A stretch of DNA of 64,000 nt from Phoronis australis. Its lineage: Eukaryota; Phoronida; Phoronidae. The DNA is taken from positions 360,756 to 424,755 of the forward strand of contig NMRA01000293.1 in the NCBI GenBank assembly GCA_002633005.1, given 5' to 3'. Of this stretch, positions 45,556 through 58,400 are shown piece after piece. Made by a program: the position numbers and the translations under genes. A model generated the notes under the pieces. It made no database searches, had not been told where the DNA came from, and was given only the letters and a program-made list of their open reading frames with translations. Each line of letters begins with the position of its first letter. Position 1 is the first letter of the stretch.

Positions 45556-46930
45556 ACTATATACATGTAGGAAATACAAATGAGTAATTAACAATGAAAG
45601 GAAATGTGACATCACACGGGGAAATTAACTGTGTATAATACAAAGTTGGTGAATAAAGAGAGCTAAGTTCCAAAAATTGCAAAAGTTCATCAAATAAGTG
45701 AAGGGCCGCCATCAGCGTTTCTAATGTTAATATTACGAATATCAAACTTTCTCCTAAGAGCTTCGTAAACTGGACACTCTATTAAAATGTGTCTTTCATA
45801 CTGGCATCAGTGTGTACACAGCAGATCATCAAAATCCCAAGTATCGGCCAATTTCAATTTTCAGTTTAGGCCTTGAACACTTAAAACGTGCAAGAATGAA
45901 ATTTATATAAAAATCTCAAATATACTTCATTTAGATATCTGGTATATTTTCTGGAAGGAGCATTTTCAAACAATTTATAAAAATCTAATTTCCTAAGAAG
46001 TGGCATTTCATCCATCCATTTTTCGTCTACGTCGATACAACTTTGTTTAAATTCGCACATCAATAATTCTTCGTTTCCAACTCCTTGCTGACCCATACAA
46101 GTCCAAACCCAGTCCTGTGCAGCAAGTTTTTAACATGAAATGCCAGCTTTCGCAGTTTCATTCAGCAACGTTGTATTGAATCTTAAGACATGTGCGGCCA
46201 TATACATTCTCACGCATTTTCAATAATTTCAACCTATATTGGATAATTTTTAGCAATCTCATTGACACCATGGTATGTCTGCCTAGCTCACCTCTGCCGG
46301 CTGTTGAATTTTGACTCTCCGTCGAGACCTTATAAAAATTTACTAACTGTCTCATGTAAACTCCTAACACTAAAGCCCCTGTGAAAACCCACACTTCTGA
46401 ATCCTACATAACAATAAGACGCATTTTATTATCGAACAGTTGTGACAAAACATTTACAGGAAACTTTGAAATTGAGACATACACTTTTTCAACATAACGG
46501 GTTTTCCTGCTGGGTCAGTTTTTCGCCAAGACACCCTTCGTTGTAACGTAAGTATCGAGATATCTGTCACTACATTGAACCCTAATTCGTTCTTTGTTAA
46601 TGGACCATTTTCACAATAACGTAAATAACCTCCAAAACACCAAAAGTTTTCTGACCTGATAATTTCTTGTTTCCATTTTTACAATATACCTTAATCTTCT
46701 TGACAAGATAATACAACTAAATCATTTGCAAATAACTAACAGTAAGCATCATTATCGGCCTTCAACTCTCGCTCAACATCATATAAATACATCGAGAACA
46801 AAAATGGTGAAAGCTGGCACGGTTGCCTTACTCCACACAAACAATCAAAAGATTCCGTAATTTCACCACTTTGGTTTACCTGCCTGCAAGACTTCACAAT
46901 CCAATACGTTGCACTCGATTTTTTACACAT
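45556..46930 (-). mobile_element. Degenerate LINE fragment, RT to C-terminal region
   Basis: Minus-strand fragments in order: SATYWIVKSCRQVNQSGEIT then GVRQPCQLSPFLFSMYLYDV (RT motif with the family's GVRQG changed to GVRQP, 46930-46736); the remnant of FADDLVVLS near 46715-46690, frame-shifted; GELGRHTMVSMRLLKIIQYR (46394-46158), a C-terminal block of animal LINEs; NEELLMCEFKQSCIDVDEKW (46096-45881); and HILIECPVYEALRRKFDI (about 45800-45740), the Cys/His-containing tail. Frames are broken, so it is a dead copy from a LINE family different from the one in MED8 intron 6. Confidence 0.8.
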
Positions 46931-46939
46931 TTTACACCG

Positions 46940-47110
46940 GGATGATTATTTCGTTCTACATCAAAAATATTAATAATAAAATCAAGCACTGAAAAACGAG
47001 TCAACAAATCGATGATAATTTGGTAACTGAAAAGTGGCATAAGCTTAATTGTTGCCGTCGGTAAGCTGTAATTAAGAATTATCGACATGGTTTAAACTTA
47101 GTTAAAGATG
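46940..47110. repeat. Direct repeat flanking LINE remnant, copy B
   Basis: Partner of 45331-45497, same orientation. It lies on the 5' side of the minus-strand LINE fragment, next to its RT portion. Confidence 0.75.
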
Positions 47111-49495
47111 GTTGCGGCAATTAGTGAAGTCAAATAAGACATGAATTGAATCACACATTGTCATCTGTCTCTCAGAGTTGTGGTCAAAATGTGCAACAGC
47201 ACGTAAAAGTTGATGGCATATTTTATCTGAAATCATGTTTAGTACGCGCATATTCCCTACAAAAGTATGGTGGGCTGATAACCAATGGAAATTAACAAAC
47301 ACTTGCATTTTTAAAGGGACATCATCGGCGAGAAAAGCGATTTTCTGAGACCAGACTCAGCGCGAAATTCAATCTGTTACCACTGCTGTCGCAATTTAAT
47401 GCCCTCCTGCTAAGCAAGATCTTGCTCAAAAGCGGCAGGTTATTGTCCGTTTAGTTCACCTTTTTGGTGACATGTTTGGTCTCTTTGTTCATTGTGGGTA
47501 TCAGATGAACCACGAATTGAGAAAATGTAAAAAATGGTGTCATTACCGATGGTGAATTATGTCACGGCTTGTCAGGTAACTCATTTACAATCGTGACAAA
47601 CAAGGAAGGAGAAACATGGTGGCAAAAAAAGTCACCGATGATTTCAGCGAATGTGGCGGACAACGTACTTGTAATAAAATCACAAAACAACGGATTTTTT
47701 GGTTTTATAGCTCCGGTCAAAGTTAATAACTTTAAGAAGTCTATGCCATCCAACAATATTAAAGTGCGTTTTTCGGTCGCAAAGGTTCCTTTAAAGAAAA
47801 ACAGAATCTGAAATCGACAACTCACGTTGTGGAGATTAAACAGATGCTCCAAACGCTCTGTCAAAACATAGACTATAGTACATGTCTGTTGTCTATAATC
47901 TATGGTCAAAATCACACTCACAGGTGCTGGAATGTAAAAGAGAAAACAACAAAAGTCAACAAATTGAGACAATGGGATGCATTCAAAGACGTTAACTCTT
48001 TACGGTCTGTGATGTATACTAGACCTATGTCGTTAGATGTCGCCAGTGCAAAACTTCTATTCGTAGACTTGCGGTAGGCTACATTGTAGCCTCGCCCTCA
48101 TGGTACGGCCGTTTGGCAGACGACAGATGCACGATCAAAGTTATATCGCGAGGTAAAAATAAGGTATCTAGAGCTATATCTTGGTGTACTAATAGATGGA
48201 AGAATCATCGAATTAATCACAGAATTTGAATGGACAGTGCAAACCTTAAGTTATGCTTTAAAGAAAGGATAGGCCCTAGCGTTACTGAACTAGATGCGGG
48301 TTACGTGTCTAGCAGCGGGCACTGCCTCCGTCGAACTCTACTAAGCAGAAGCGAGCGAAATAAATGAAGTCAGAGTACGGCAATTGTTGACTTATTTTGC
48401 ATCAAAATAATTAAATAAATTTTCTTATTTCCTAACATTCGGGGTGTGCCAAATTATCTGATTACAGGTTTCACTGACGGGTTGGGCGAAATCAAACGAG
48501 GCCCAGCACCGACTTTTACTTTTAGTTTGTGATCGGAGTGAGTCGCCACGGTTTTCTACAACTTTTTTGTTCAGGTGACCTATAAATTTGCATATTTAGG
48601 ACAAAAAGCGAAACTCAGTAAAAATGAGGTAATTCAGTTTTGGCATGTATTTATTTCCAATCTTTTCACATGAATAGAATCCTGCGCTGACACCTAGCTG
48701 TCCCACACTGTCCCGCGGGGCTGGTTCATTAACCTGTCTAGTAAAATCCGCTGCTTTCTTTAAAGCTCAAGCTTCACCTGATGTTATCTTTCTCTGGAGA
48801 TTAACTTAGGTAATCAGGTGCAAAATTACCCCCATCATAAATATTCTTGTGAACACTGGAGGGCAACTATAGTGTTTTTTTAAGTTTTTGTTTTTAATGC
48901 TTTAGCTTATAGAATTTAAATGTTTCGTGAAGAGTATATGTGATTAGGTTTTTGAATATTGAAAAGGAAATGTGACTTAGATATAACCTAAAACTAGAAA
49001 GTAATCCTCAACCATCCAGGCCTGCTTCATTAATTCTGCTGGACATGCAACACAATGGTCCAATTATAATCAAGGGTCATAAGCCAGTAGTTAAAAATTG
49101 AGGGAAGCCAAGTGTCATCCTAGTAGGCGACAGGTAACTGTTTCCAGACATGTATTGTTTAGCATATTTTATGCCTAGAAACTGGATATCAGCCCTGAGG
49201 TGTACATGTGAGAAGTCTGAGATGTGTGCATGCTGAGGCTATACAAGTTGGAACACCGTGACTTCAGATTGGTGAAAATGCCACGTTTTCTGGCTAAAGA
49301 CTACTTGTCAGAGGTCAGATGCTTGAAACCTTGACTTAAACTACTAGCAACATGTCTTTGTAGCTGTTTTAGTGTTATCAAGCTATTTTTTCTGAGTTAC
49401 TAATTCATCAGAAATAAACCACAGACAGAGTACTAAACATTTTGATTCATGCTTTATTTCACGAGATGTTAGCAGAAAAGTCTTTTTCCTTTTAG
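47111..49495. other. Region upstream of the SHOC1-like exons, no gene recognised
   Basis: It probably contains the promoter and perhaps early exons of the SHOC1-like gene, but none can be identified. A decayed SINE-like copy is at 47307-47385. Two adjoining open frames on the plus strand (47569-47811, 47829-48077) have no family resemblance or splice context. Confidence 0.4.
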
Positions 49496-52400
49496 GCTTT
49501 GTATGAACAGAGACTAATGTTCTTGGAGCATTATCTTGTTCCTCCATCTCATCTAGAGCAAGAAAATTACGTTCATCAAGGGAAAATGGACGACTCTGCA
49601 TATCAGCATCCATGGACAAGGGGTGAGGTATTATTGTTCCTAATCAGAGTTTACTTGCAAAGCCTGAAGCAGTCATGTTATCAATAGCTCAAGTAAACAG
49701 AGGTCTTCTGGAATTCTGTGGTCAGTAGAATGGGAAAAACAGAAGTTTCACATTCTGTTTTTAATTTTCCAAACACTTGACATCTAAATCAAATTTCATT
49801 GTGATTTTGGTATGCTTGAATGAGAAGTGCAGCCCACGGCTTCACAAGACTTCTGCAGTCTGGGGCTCAATATCCATTTCAATTTCTTTGGATCCATCAT
49901 AAACACTGCCCAGGATTACACAAGCACAGAGCAATGCACTATGTGTATTGGAGAGTGATTCTCATTTTGATAGTTTTATTTCTAGATTGATTACTGGATT
50001 TAGTTTGGGAAATCGCTATCCTGTGGAGTTGAAACCAAACGGGTGGTCAGTTTAGCTAGTGGTGTCATTTAAATTTACCATCCCTTGGTGTGCCATCAAA
50101 AGTCTTAAACAACTCTGACTGAATATTATTGTGAAACATTGTCTAAAACATTTCCCAGTTCACACTAGGTTTCAGCTCTGTCTTTTTTCACAAGTCTTGT
50201 GGTATTGTATTTCACGGTTTTTCTTCAAGTGTGATATTTTTTATTTCATGGTTTTTCTTCAAATATGATATTTTTCATTTCAGTGAAGCTGGATCACACT
50301 TACTTTGAGACAGAGAGAACCAGTGATGCAGTTTGCCGTGATTTTCGATTACTCTTGACAAATCAGAATGTTCCTCCACATTTGGAGCCTTTCAAAGTGA
50401 GGTAATAGTTACAAGTCTAATGAAAAATGCAGCATAGCGGTAAAATTTCTCCAATGAGTTTTGGACATAAATTATTGTTAGAATCGCCCCTCTTCATTTT
50501 CCAAATATTTCTCACTTTGCTAATTTCAATATTCACTATTTATCTGAGTATTGTCTTATGGTGGCCACAGTACACTAAATATAATAAAGCATTGATTTAG
50601 TGATGAATATCATTTGCCAGAGAGGAGAATAACCAAATCTCCCTTGTCTGCCATATTGTGTTCTTAATTGGAGAGATTTTACTGAAATTGTTGAAGTGTA
50701 TAGGTACAATTTAAAGTGGTCACAAATGCGGGTGCAATCTTCACTGGGTTTTTCAATCAGTGTTTGGATGTTTTGTGGTTAACCAGTTTTCAAAAAATAG
50801 CTAAAAATAAGATGTACCTTCACTAAAATATCTGGGTAAATTGGAGAGTTCATAATATATTCTTAAACTCATTGAAGATCAGTGTGGGTGCCATCATTTT
50901 TAACTTTGATAACTCTGTTCTATAAACCAGAGATTTTCGTTTGAAAACAAGTTTTTAAAAAGCCCTTCTGGGTATCATTTTGCAAGTCTGGGAGTTGTAT
51001 TGAAGTTCAAGTAACGATTAGCGGTGTGAAGTTCATTAGGCAATATACTGAAACTCAAAATGTGCAAGTAAGACAGTGTCTCTGTTGTGCGTGAACTTGG
51101 AATCCTGTTTAATCTCAAGATCGCAAACGCGTGAACTTGGAATTCAACATATATTTGAGCAATTATGTGAAATTTTGTTCAGTGTAAAGAATTTTTGTAA
51201 TTATTGGCCTTATAATCACTCACTTTATCCTTTACCGTAACTTGTGTCAAAGAATCGGATTGGTTAAAACAATTATTGTCTGGTGAATAAGATTGCCAAT
51301 AGCTTAAAAAAAGATTAGTTGAATGTTATGTTATTTTAATGACTTATAATTTGGTTTAGTGCAGTGCAAATTTTTTATCCACGTGAACGTGATTATATGA
51401 GTGAACTTGTCAAGTTTCATCGTGTATTCCAAGTTCAGGCAACACTCACTTCTGCTTAATCTCAAGATTAAGCAGGATTCCAAGTTCATGCACAGCATCT
51501 CACCTGTCTGGCTGTGTAAGATTACCCTCTAATGATGAGCTCAAGCTATATCTATTACTTAGCAGTAGCCCTAATCAGACCATCTGTTTTGGAACAGTGT
51601 CTGACTGCAGGAATTACTTTCCATAGAGCCATTGTACTATGAAATTGGTCAGGCAAAATCAAATTGGGAAATGGGGAAATCCCAGATAAATGCTCAGCAC
51701 TGTAGATGAAAACCACTGAAGCCAACATTTTGGGTGAAATAGCCTCGGACAGTCTTAGAAATTAATGTAGTTGGATAGTTTCACAAATTTTGCAATAGCC
51801 CTTATTATTTTTTGCTTTGTTTTTTAAAGCTAAAACTTGTAAAATGGAGAAAAAAAATTGGCACTTTACTTACAGTGAATTCCTGAACTTTGAGAAGCAC
51901 CGGTGCTCAAAACCAGGTACTCCTGTAAGTTACCTGAGTTATCCAGATTTTAAGGATCCAAGTGTCTTTCACTCAAGACCCAATTTACACTATGTTCTTA
52001 CGTTTTCTAACTCTGTTCAGCATTGTTTGTGCATCCAGTGTCTTGTAGTTTTAACGAGAGAATTTTTTTCAGCTTAGATCCAGCTGATGTGACCGACGTT
52101 GTGGTTTTAAGTTCCAACCCGAGCTCACCACCGCCGAACCTGGAGGAAATATGCAAGAGTCAGAGTAACAATAGGAAAGAGTCAATGTTAGAAGAGTTTC
52201 ACAAGGACGGTGTGACGCACACTAATGCATGTAAATATATCCTCATTTTGTATATCAAGTGTGTATCATTGCTCCTGAGTTTATGTTAGACCTTATGACA
52301 ATGTTAGTCTGTATTTATAGCCAAATCATCTAGAAAACTAGCTGTTAGATTTTAACTCTGTAAACGTATTTTCTGAAAGTAGAAAGCCTACAGAATTTGA

Positions 52401-55400
52401 TTGACTTGATACCAGTCTGCCATTAATTGGGTCATGTAACTATGTCTTTTTAGTAAAATTTAGCAAAAAAGAAAGGAATGGTCATAACAAAACAGCATTA
52501 ACAATGACATGACCACATTTCACCTTGATGTTTAAGATGAAATCTCAAACACTACAGTTTTATAAATTGGCATTTTGTTTTTGCTTTATGCAACTTCTGA
52601 ATTTTCCATATAAATCATAAAACTCCTAGTTTTTGATAACCCTCTCATGTGATAGTAGAACATAAAAACAATCTATCAGGCTTTTGGAGAATAGTGCTTA
52701 ATGCATAGTTTTTGAAACTTTCATATGAATCCGATCACTGAGTTTCTGAGATATGATATATTACGAAGTTAACCAATAGAAAGATTCTACATAGCCTTGA
52801 AGTCAAAAGAAGAACTCAAAGATTGACACCCACTTTGATATTGATGCGACTGAGTAGAAACTATTTTGAGTAAATGTTGTAGTGAAAATCAAGCACAAAA
52901 CTACCAATTATGGGGCTTTGACAGCTTCATGCCATATTTAAATATTTAACTTTTCCAGTCAAAGAAGTATAAAAATGTTTTTTATGCAGAACAGAGTTAT
53001 TTGTAGTTTGTATAAATAATTTTTGGTATGCTAAAGTGTTGAGCTGGGTAACAGCAAAATAAGATGGGGCAAATAAATTGCTTTTCTAAAGTTGTTGGTT
53101 TCTGCTCTGTAGGTGCACACTATCTGGAGGAAGTTGAATCTGTGAATTACTTCAGTGACTGTCTTAGGAAGATGCCAGATGTCCGCAACATGGCAAGCAG
53201 GCTAAAGTTTAAGCTTATTCAAGATCCATTTTCCACAACCATGTCTGAGGAAGAACTTCTCAGGTGAAAACTGAGTTCTCCACAAGTTTTTAATTCCTAC
53301 GGTTGATTTTGTACACGTACTGATTTTTACTGCCCTGTTTTCCACCCTTTTGATTTTTTTAGAAATCCAATGCTTGTAACTTTAATGTCCTACCTGTTGT
53401 GTGTTATGCAAAACCTGTTCTTGCTTACCTTTTATTGCATTCAATGTAGAAAAACTAAAGAGGCCAAAATGCAGTCGTTAAATGAGATAATAATTTTCAA
53501 GGTATTCGTGGGGTAGGCCCAAACCCCCAGTGGGTGAGGAACACCCTCCCATACCGATCCTCCACCCCAAATGATTCTTTGGCACTTGTTGGCACACTCA
53601 AGGCCAAGTAGATTTCCGCCTTCTTTTAACTTTGGCAAGTGGAGAATCCTGAAACTTTGCAAAATAGTTTTAAGCAAAGCATATGACTGCCAAAGTGATC
53701 CAGAGCTGAAACCGGACTTTTCAATCAGATAAGCGCTCAACTCTTGCTTATAGTCAGTAGAAAGGCAGAAAAATCACATACTCTAGTTTTCTCGTAAAGC
53801 TGCGCAAACTGTCCAAACTGACTGTTTTATGTGTCGTGTGAGAAAATATAGTAAAGAACTGTAAAGAACTGTTACTATTTATTTTATTCATGTGTATTAA
53901 AAATCCAAGCAAGAACATCATAACAAAATGTGGTCAATGTGTTCACTTGCTAGTTTAATAACATGTAAGAGGTTAAAACAGCAGAACTGCCATCCATGAA
54001 ATTTTCATTTTGTCAAGTTTATTTAACAATTTGCTTTACTTTTTAGGAAGGATAAACATTACCAATGCACAACTCAATTAAGTAGTTGTGAGTTAAAAGA
54101 GACATTTATGAAGGAAGATCTATCTTCCTATCAGGTATGTTGTACCATGCTTACTCTTATGCTCCAAACTGTTGCTCTGACCTGGTTTTCAATGTGCATG
54201 GCGACCATTGTGACGAATTTGAAAACCCTCACCTGATGTCAGCAGTCATGTTGGTCATTTGTCTTACTGATTGTTCGTTTTTTGACTTCGAAACTCATAT
54301 GATAAACATGGGTGTTGGTTTACGAACGCAATTATCTCATGCACTTTCTCGTCCACTTGTGTGCAAATCCTGGCAGCATAAGATTTGCCTAATGTAGCAT
54401 GTTCAGTGGAGCAACTGTGAGAAATTTTACAAAATCTACAATTGTTTCAGAGTTACTTAGAGGAAACGATGCCTGCTGACAGTACTGCTTGTTCTCAACC
54501 AAGCATGAATGTTGATCTCCGGCCATTTACACAGTCTCAAGTTGAAGAAAATTTTGATGGTAAACTAATGATATGCAGTGACTTAAACTGTGTAAACTTC
54601 ATCAAACCACTGATACATTGTTAATTAATTCCAACCAACTTATTTCGTAAAGAACATTTAAATAAAATCAAGAAACCTGTTTTCTTTGTTTTTTCAGCGA
54701 AATGTCCTGGACTGTCTGTCTGTCTCTTTTAATTAATTTTTATAAAAATAGTTTCATTGGTTGTATCACACATTGACTAAATGTGCAATCAGCTCCATGC
54801 TTTGTTTGTATTAAACCATGAAAATTTTTTGCCATGGCATGTTAGTTTCCAGATTAGTACATAATTGTCAATTCTGAATTTGCTGGAATCAATCCTTACT
54901 CACACCACACTCTGCTTAATTTACAGATTGTGCAAATCTTACCGAATCGTGTAATAAAATACCAAAGGAATTAGAAGGGTTTGCCGATGCGAAAGATGAT
55001 GTACAGAATGAGGCAGTTAAATGTATACCTATTTGTTGGGTTATTGTGTTGTTGCTTTGCTTGAACTTAAAGTCTAATTTCCACTCTTAGTTGCACCAAG
55101 TTTCTGAACATTAGCAGATATTATGTTTTCTATTGTTTTCAAGTTTGTAATCTGAAAATACTTTAATTCTTTAATATACTGTATGGTACCATCAACGATT
55201 CAATTCGTTTTCCATTAAAAAGTTTTCATTGTTTTTAAAAACTATACACAGTTACGTCAGTCATAGTCTGTGGTATAACTAATTTCTAACATTGATAACT
55301 GTCAATTTTGGATACAGGTGCCATAGCTGTGATAGAAGACTTGGCACTCTGTTTGGATAGTCCATTACCATCTGCACTACTGGCTGATGGAGTAAAATGT

Positions 55401-58400
55401 GCTGATATTGAAAACCTGTTGCAAGATGTCAAAATGAGTCCAGTTACTATGTCTCCGTAAGTAGAAAGATCCATTGCTGTTTGAGTGAAGTAATCGAAAT
55501 ATGCAAATTAACCTTGTATGGTAAAGTTTCCTGAAATTCAAAAAAGTAATAGCCAAAATTGTCATTTTTACTTTTTCGAAAAACTGCTCATTTTACTGCC
55601 AGAATCTTCAAAATTTCATTGTATGTTTGTTGATCACAGCCGTGCTGTACAAAGTTTCCAAATAGTCCTGTAAAATTGTCACATTTTTACTCTTGTTGAA
55701 AGTTTTGACAAAATAAAATTTTAGTGTTTTACGATATTGTGTTCTAATTTGAAGAAACGTTTTAGTACCGGAATGTTTCTGCACATTTTATGAACAAACA
55801 GTTAGTATTGTTGAAATTTAATACTTGCTTTAAGTAAGGAAGTACTGTGAAGAATTCTACTTTTTAAGACAGTAAAAAAATTAATTATTTTGTTCAAGGT
55901 CGGAGCTTTACGAAATTTAAAGATAGGCTGTGTTGTTCATCCCAAATTCAAGAATTGCAGTTAACGAGACACGACAATTCATATTGATGCTGCACACTGT
56001 AAGTGTGGTTTCAGGTGTTAAATTGTCTGGTATCCATCAGTTGTTCCTCACCGACTCACCTCGTGCTCTTTCTTTCAGTGTTAATTTACTGAGTCCAGCC
56101 AGTAAGGACAGTTCGACTCATGTAATGGAGTTAAATGATAAAGTCTTTTGTGATTTGGAATCACCATGGCTACCAGGTAAGTTCTAAGTTTTGTCACATG
56201 ACGTTTGGTTAAATGGTGCATCCCTGACATATATTTGTATTGTCTGTAATACAGATGCCACCACTACATATAATTGACATACTAGATCTACCTTGAAAGA
56301 GCGGTAAGAATTCCTAGATTAGTTACGTATTACAATTGGTTGTTGTGTCACTGTTGGTATTTACTGTTTTCAAGAACCAGCCATTCACAGTGTCTTGACT
56401 ACAAGCACAACTTTATCAAGTGAAGCACTGTTAAAAGAGTTTGGGAATGAAGAAAAGATAACTAAAACACTTGAGTCCTCTCTGTCCTGGAACCCACTGA
56501 GGAAGCCTCTAACTGAACCTTCCTGTGAGATGTTATCTCCTAGAGCAGCTGATACACCATGTTATTCTATAGAACAATTTGAAAAAGTCAACTACTCAGG
56601 TGTGTGTATTATTAAAATCTGCATTTCATCCTATTCAGCTAACTAAAAAACAAAAATCCAATGATGCCTTTCATTTCTAAAAAAAATTGGTCTCATGATA
56701 GGATTCTATTTATATTACAATTAAGCAAGAACAACAAAACCATGAGCGTCTCAAGAAAACATTAGGGTTTTGGGGTTGGCTAGTACTAAATTTAAAAATG
56801 ATGGCGCTTGTATGCATTGTCTGTGCCTTGAGTTCCAGTTGCTTTGACACAAATTCAGATGAGTTTGGCAAGGTTCTTAAACCCAATGTGTTTTGGTTAG
56901 TATTTCAAGAGTGACAGCTGTGGCCTCTTTAATTTATAGAACAAAACATTTTTGTGTGTTGTGGTCTCAAGCTTTTGTTCATTGTTATTTAGCTCTCTAC
57001 CTTTTTGAACTCGAGTTTGTACTTGCACACTCTTTTTGGACTGCCCTCCTTTAAGGCAGGCAGTTGTAGTCCCCGTGCTGCACCAGCATGTGGCATACTG
57101 TCACCCATCATTCTGTAATTGTTACCTTGTAGCTGCATTTCTCACATCTCATTTGTATTATTTATTTCAAGCTTAGGGAGGACACCCCATTGTCCTTTCT
57201 ACATTGCATAAAAGGGTTATTTTGCTACTGTGATTGTGCAGTGAATTGCATTCATCTCCTTAATTGTTTCTTTTGAAGCAGCTACAAACCTACCTCTTGT
57301 CAAGAAGTAAACTTGTTTTAAACCTCTGGTTTCAGTTTTTTTAATTAAAAATGATTTCTGGTTGAAAGACGGTCTGACATTATTTCTTGAGGCTAAACTA
57401 AATTTAAAAATGGTTTGCTTCCTCACTAACTTTTTGACCCTTGTCTCAAAAAAATGAACAGTTTTCTTCCCATGCCCAAGGCAAGAAAAAATTTGAGAGC
57501 AGTTTTATAATAATGCATGGTGTAAATCAAGAGAAGATGAGTTAACTCCAGCTTTAAGTTGGACATTTTTTAAACTTAAGGTATTTCATTTTGTTGATAT
57601 GAATTGTGTGGCCCTGTTTTTTTTTAGTAATGTTTTCCTGTTTTTTTTTAGTAATGTTTTCCATTGAACTTCCACTATTGTGAGCATGTTTGCACTTTAG
57701 ACCATAGCTTAAAGGCACATTGTTGGTAATTGTCAAATTAGCAAATGTTTCACATGTCTCATCTTGTCGAGTTTTAAGGCATTCGTAAACTTGGGTCCTC
57801 GCGTTTTATTGATTTCAGACAAGACATGTATCTCAGAGCCTAACTTTGATTTGAAATTTGATGAAGATCAATGGTCTCCTGAAACAGGTTTGTCTTTGAA
57901 TATAACAGGGAGTGAGAATATGAAATGCAGTAAGTAAAGTCTGGTCACTGATGTGTTTGCTTTGCAAATGACAGTTTTAGTTGTGATTTAAAAAATTCTG
58001 TAAAGCATAGCTTTTAGAGGGAATGATGAATAATTTATGTTTTAAAAGGAACAGGTTATCGAAAGCACAAGAATGTGCGTGCTGCCTAATTGTTAATCAA
58101 AAATAGTTATTAAGCAATTTGAGGTTGATTGTTCTGCTTTTTGTGAGGTCGAGTCTTTTTAAGTTGGACAAAAATTTCACACTCACATTTATTGAGTGAC
58201 ATGCTTATATTAATGTTAAAATCTTTAATGATACTTTTCAGATGAGTGCTTGTCGTTGAGTTCTGAAATGGCTAAGCCATTCAAACATGACAAACTGGAG
58301 CCTGTAAATCAGACAAAGTCCCAAAGGACAATACCTTGTGTTGAAGATAGCGTTTGCATGAGTGATCCATTGGAAGTGTTTTTGATGTTGCGTAAAGGAA

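Noticed and set aside
47569-48077. Two consecutive open frames on the plus strand (80 and 82 codons)
   Set aside because: No family resemblance, no signal or splice context; length is within chance expectation for this composition.
51876-51924. Possible extra exon SEFLNFEKHRCSKP in the SHOC1-like gene
   Set aside because: It has an acceptor and a GTAAGT donor, but using it breaks the phase into the next exon (52073), whereas 50401 joins 52073 directly in phase.
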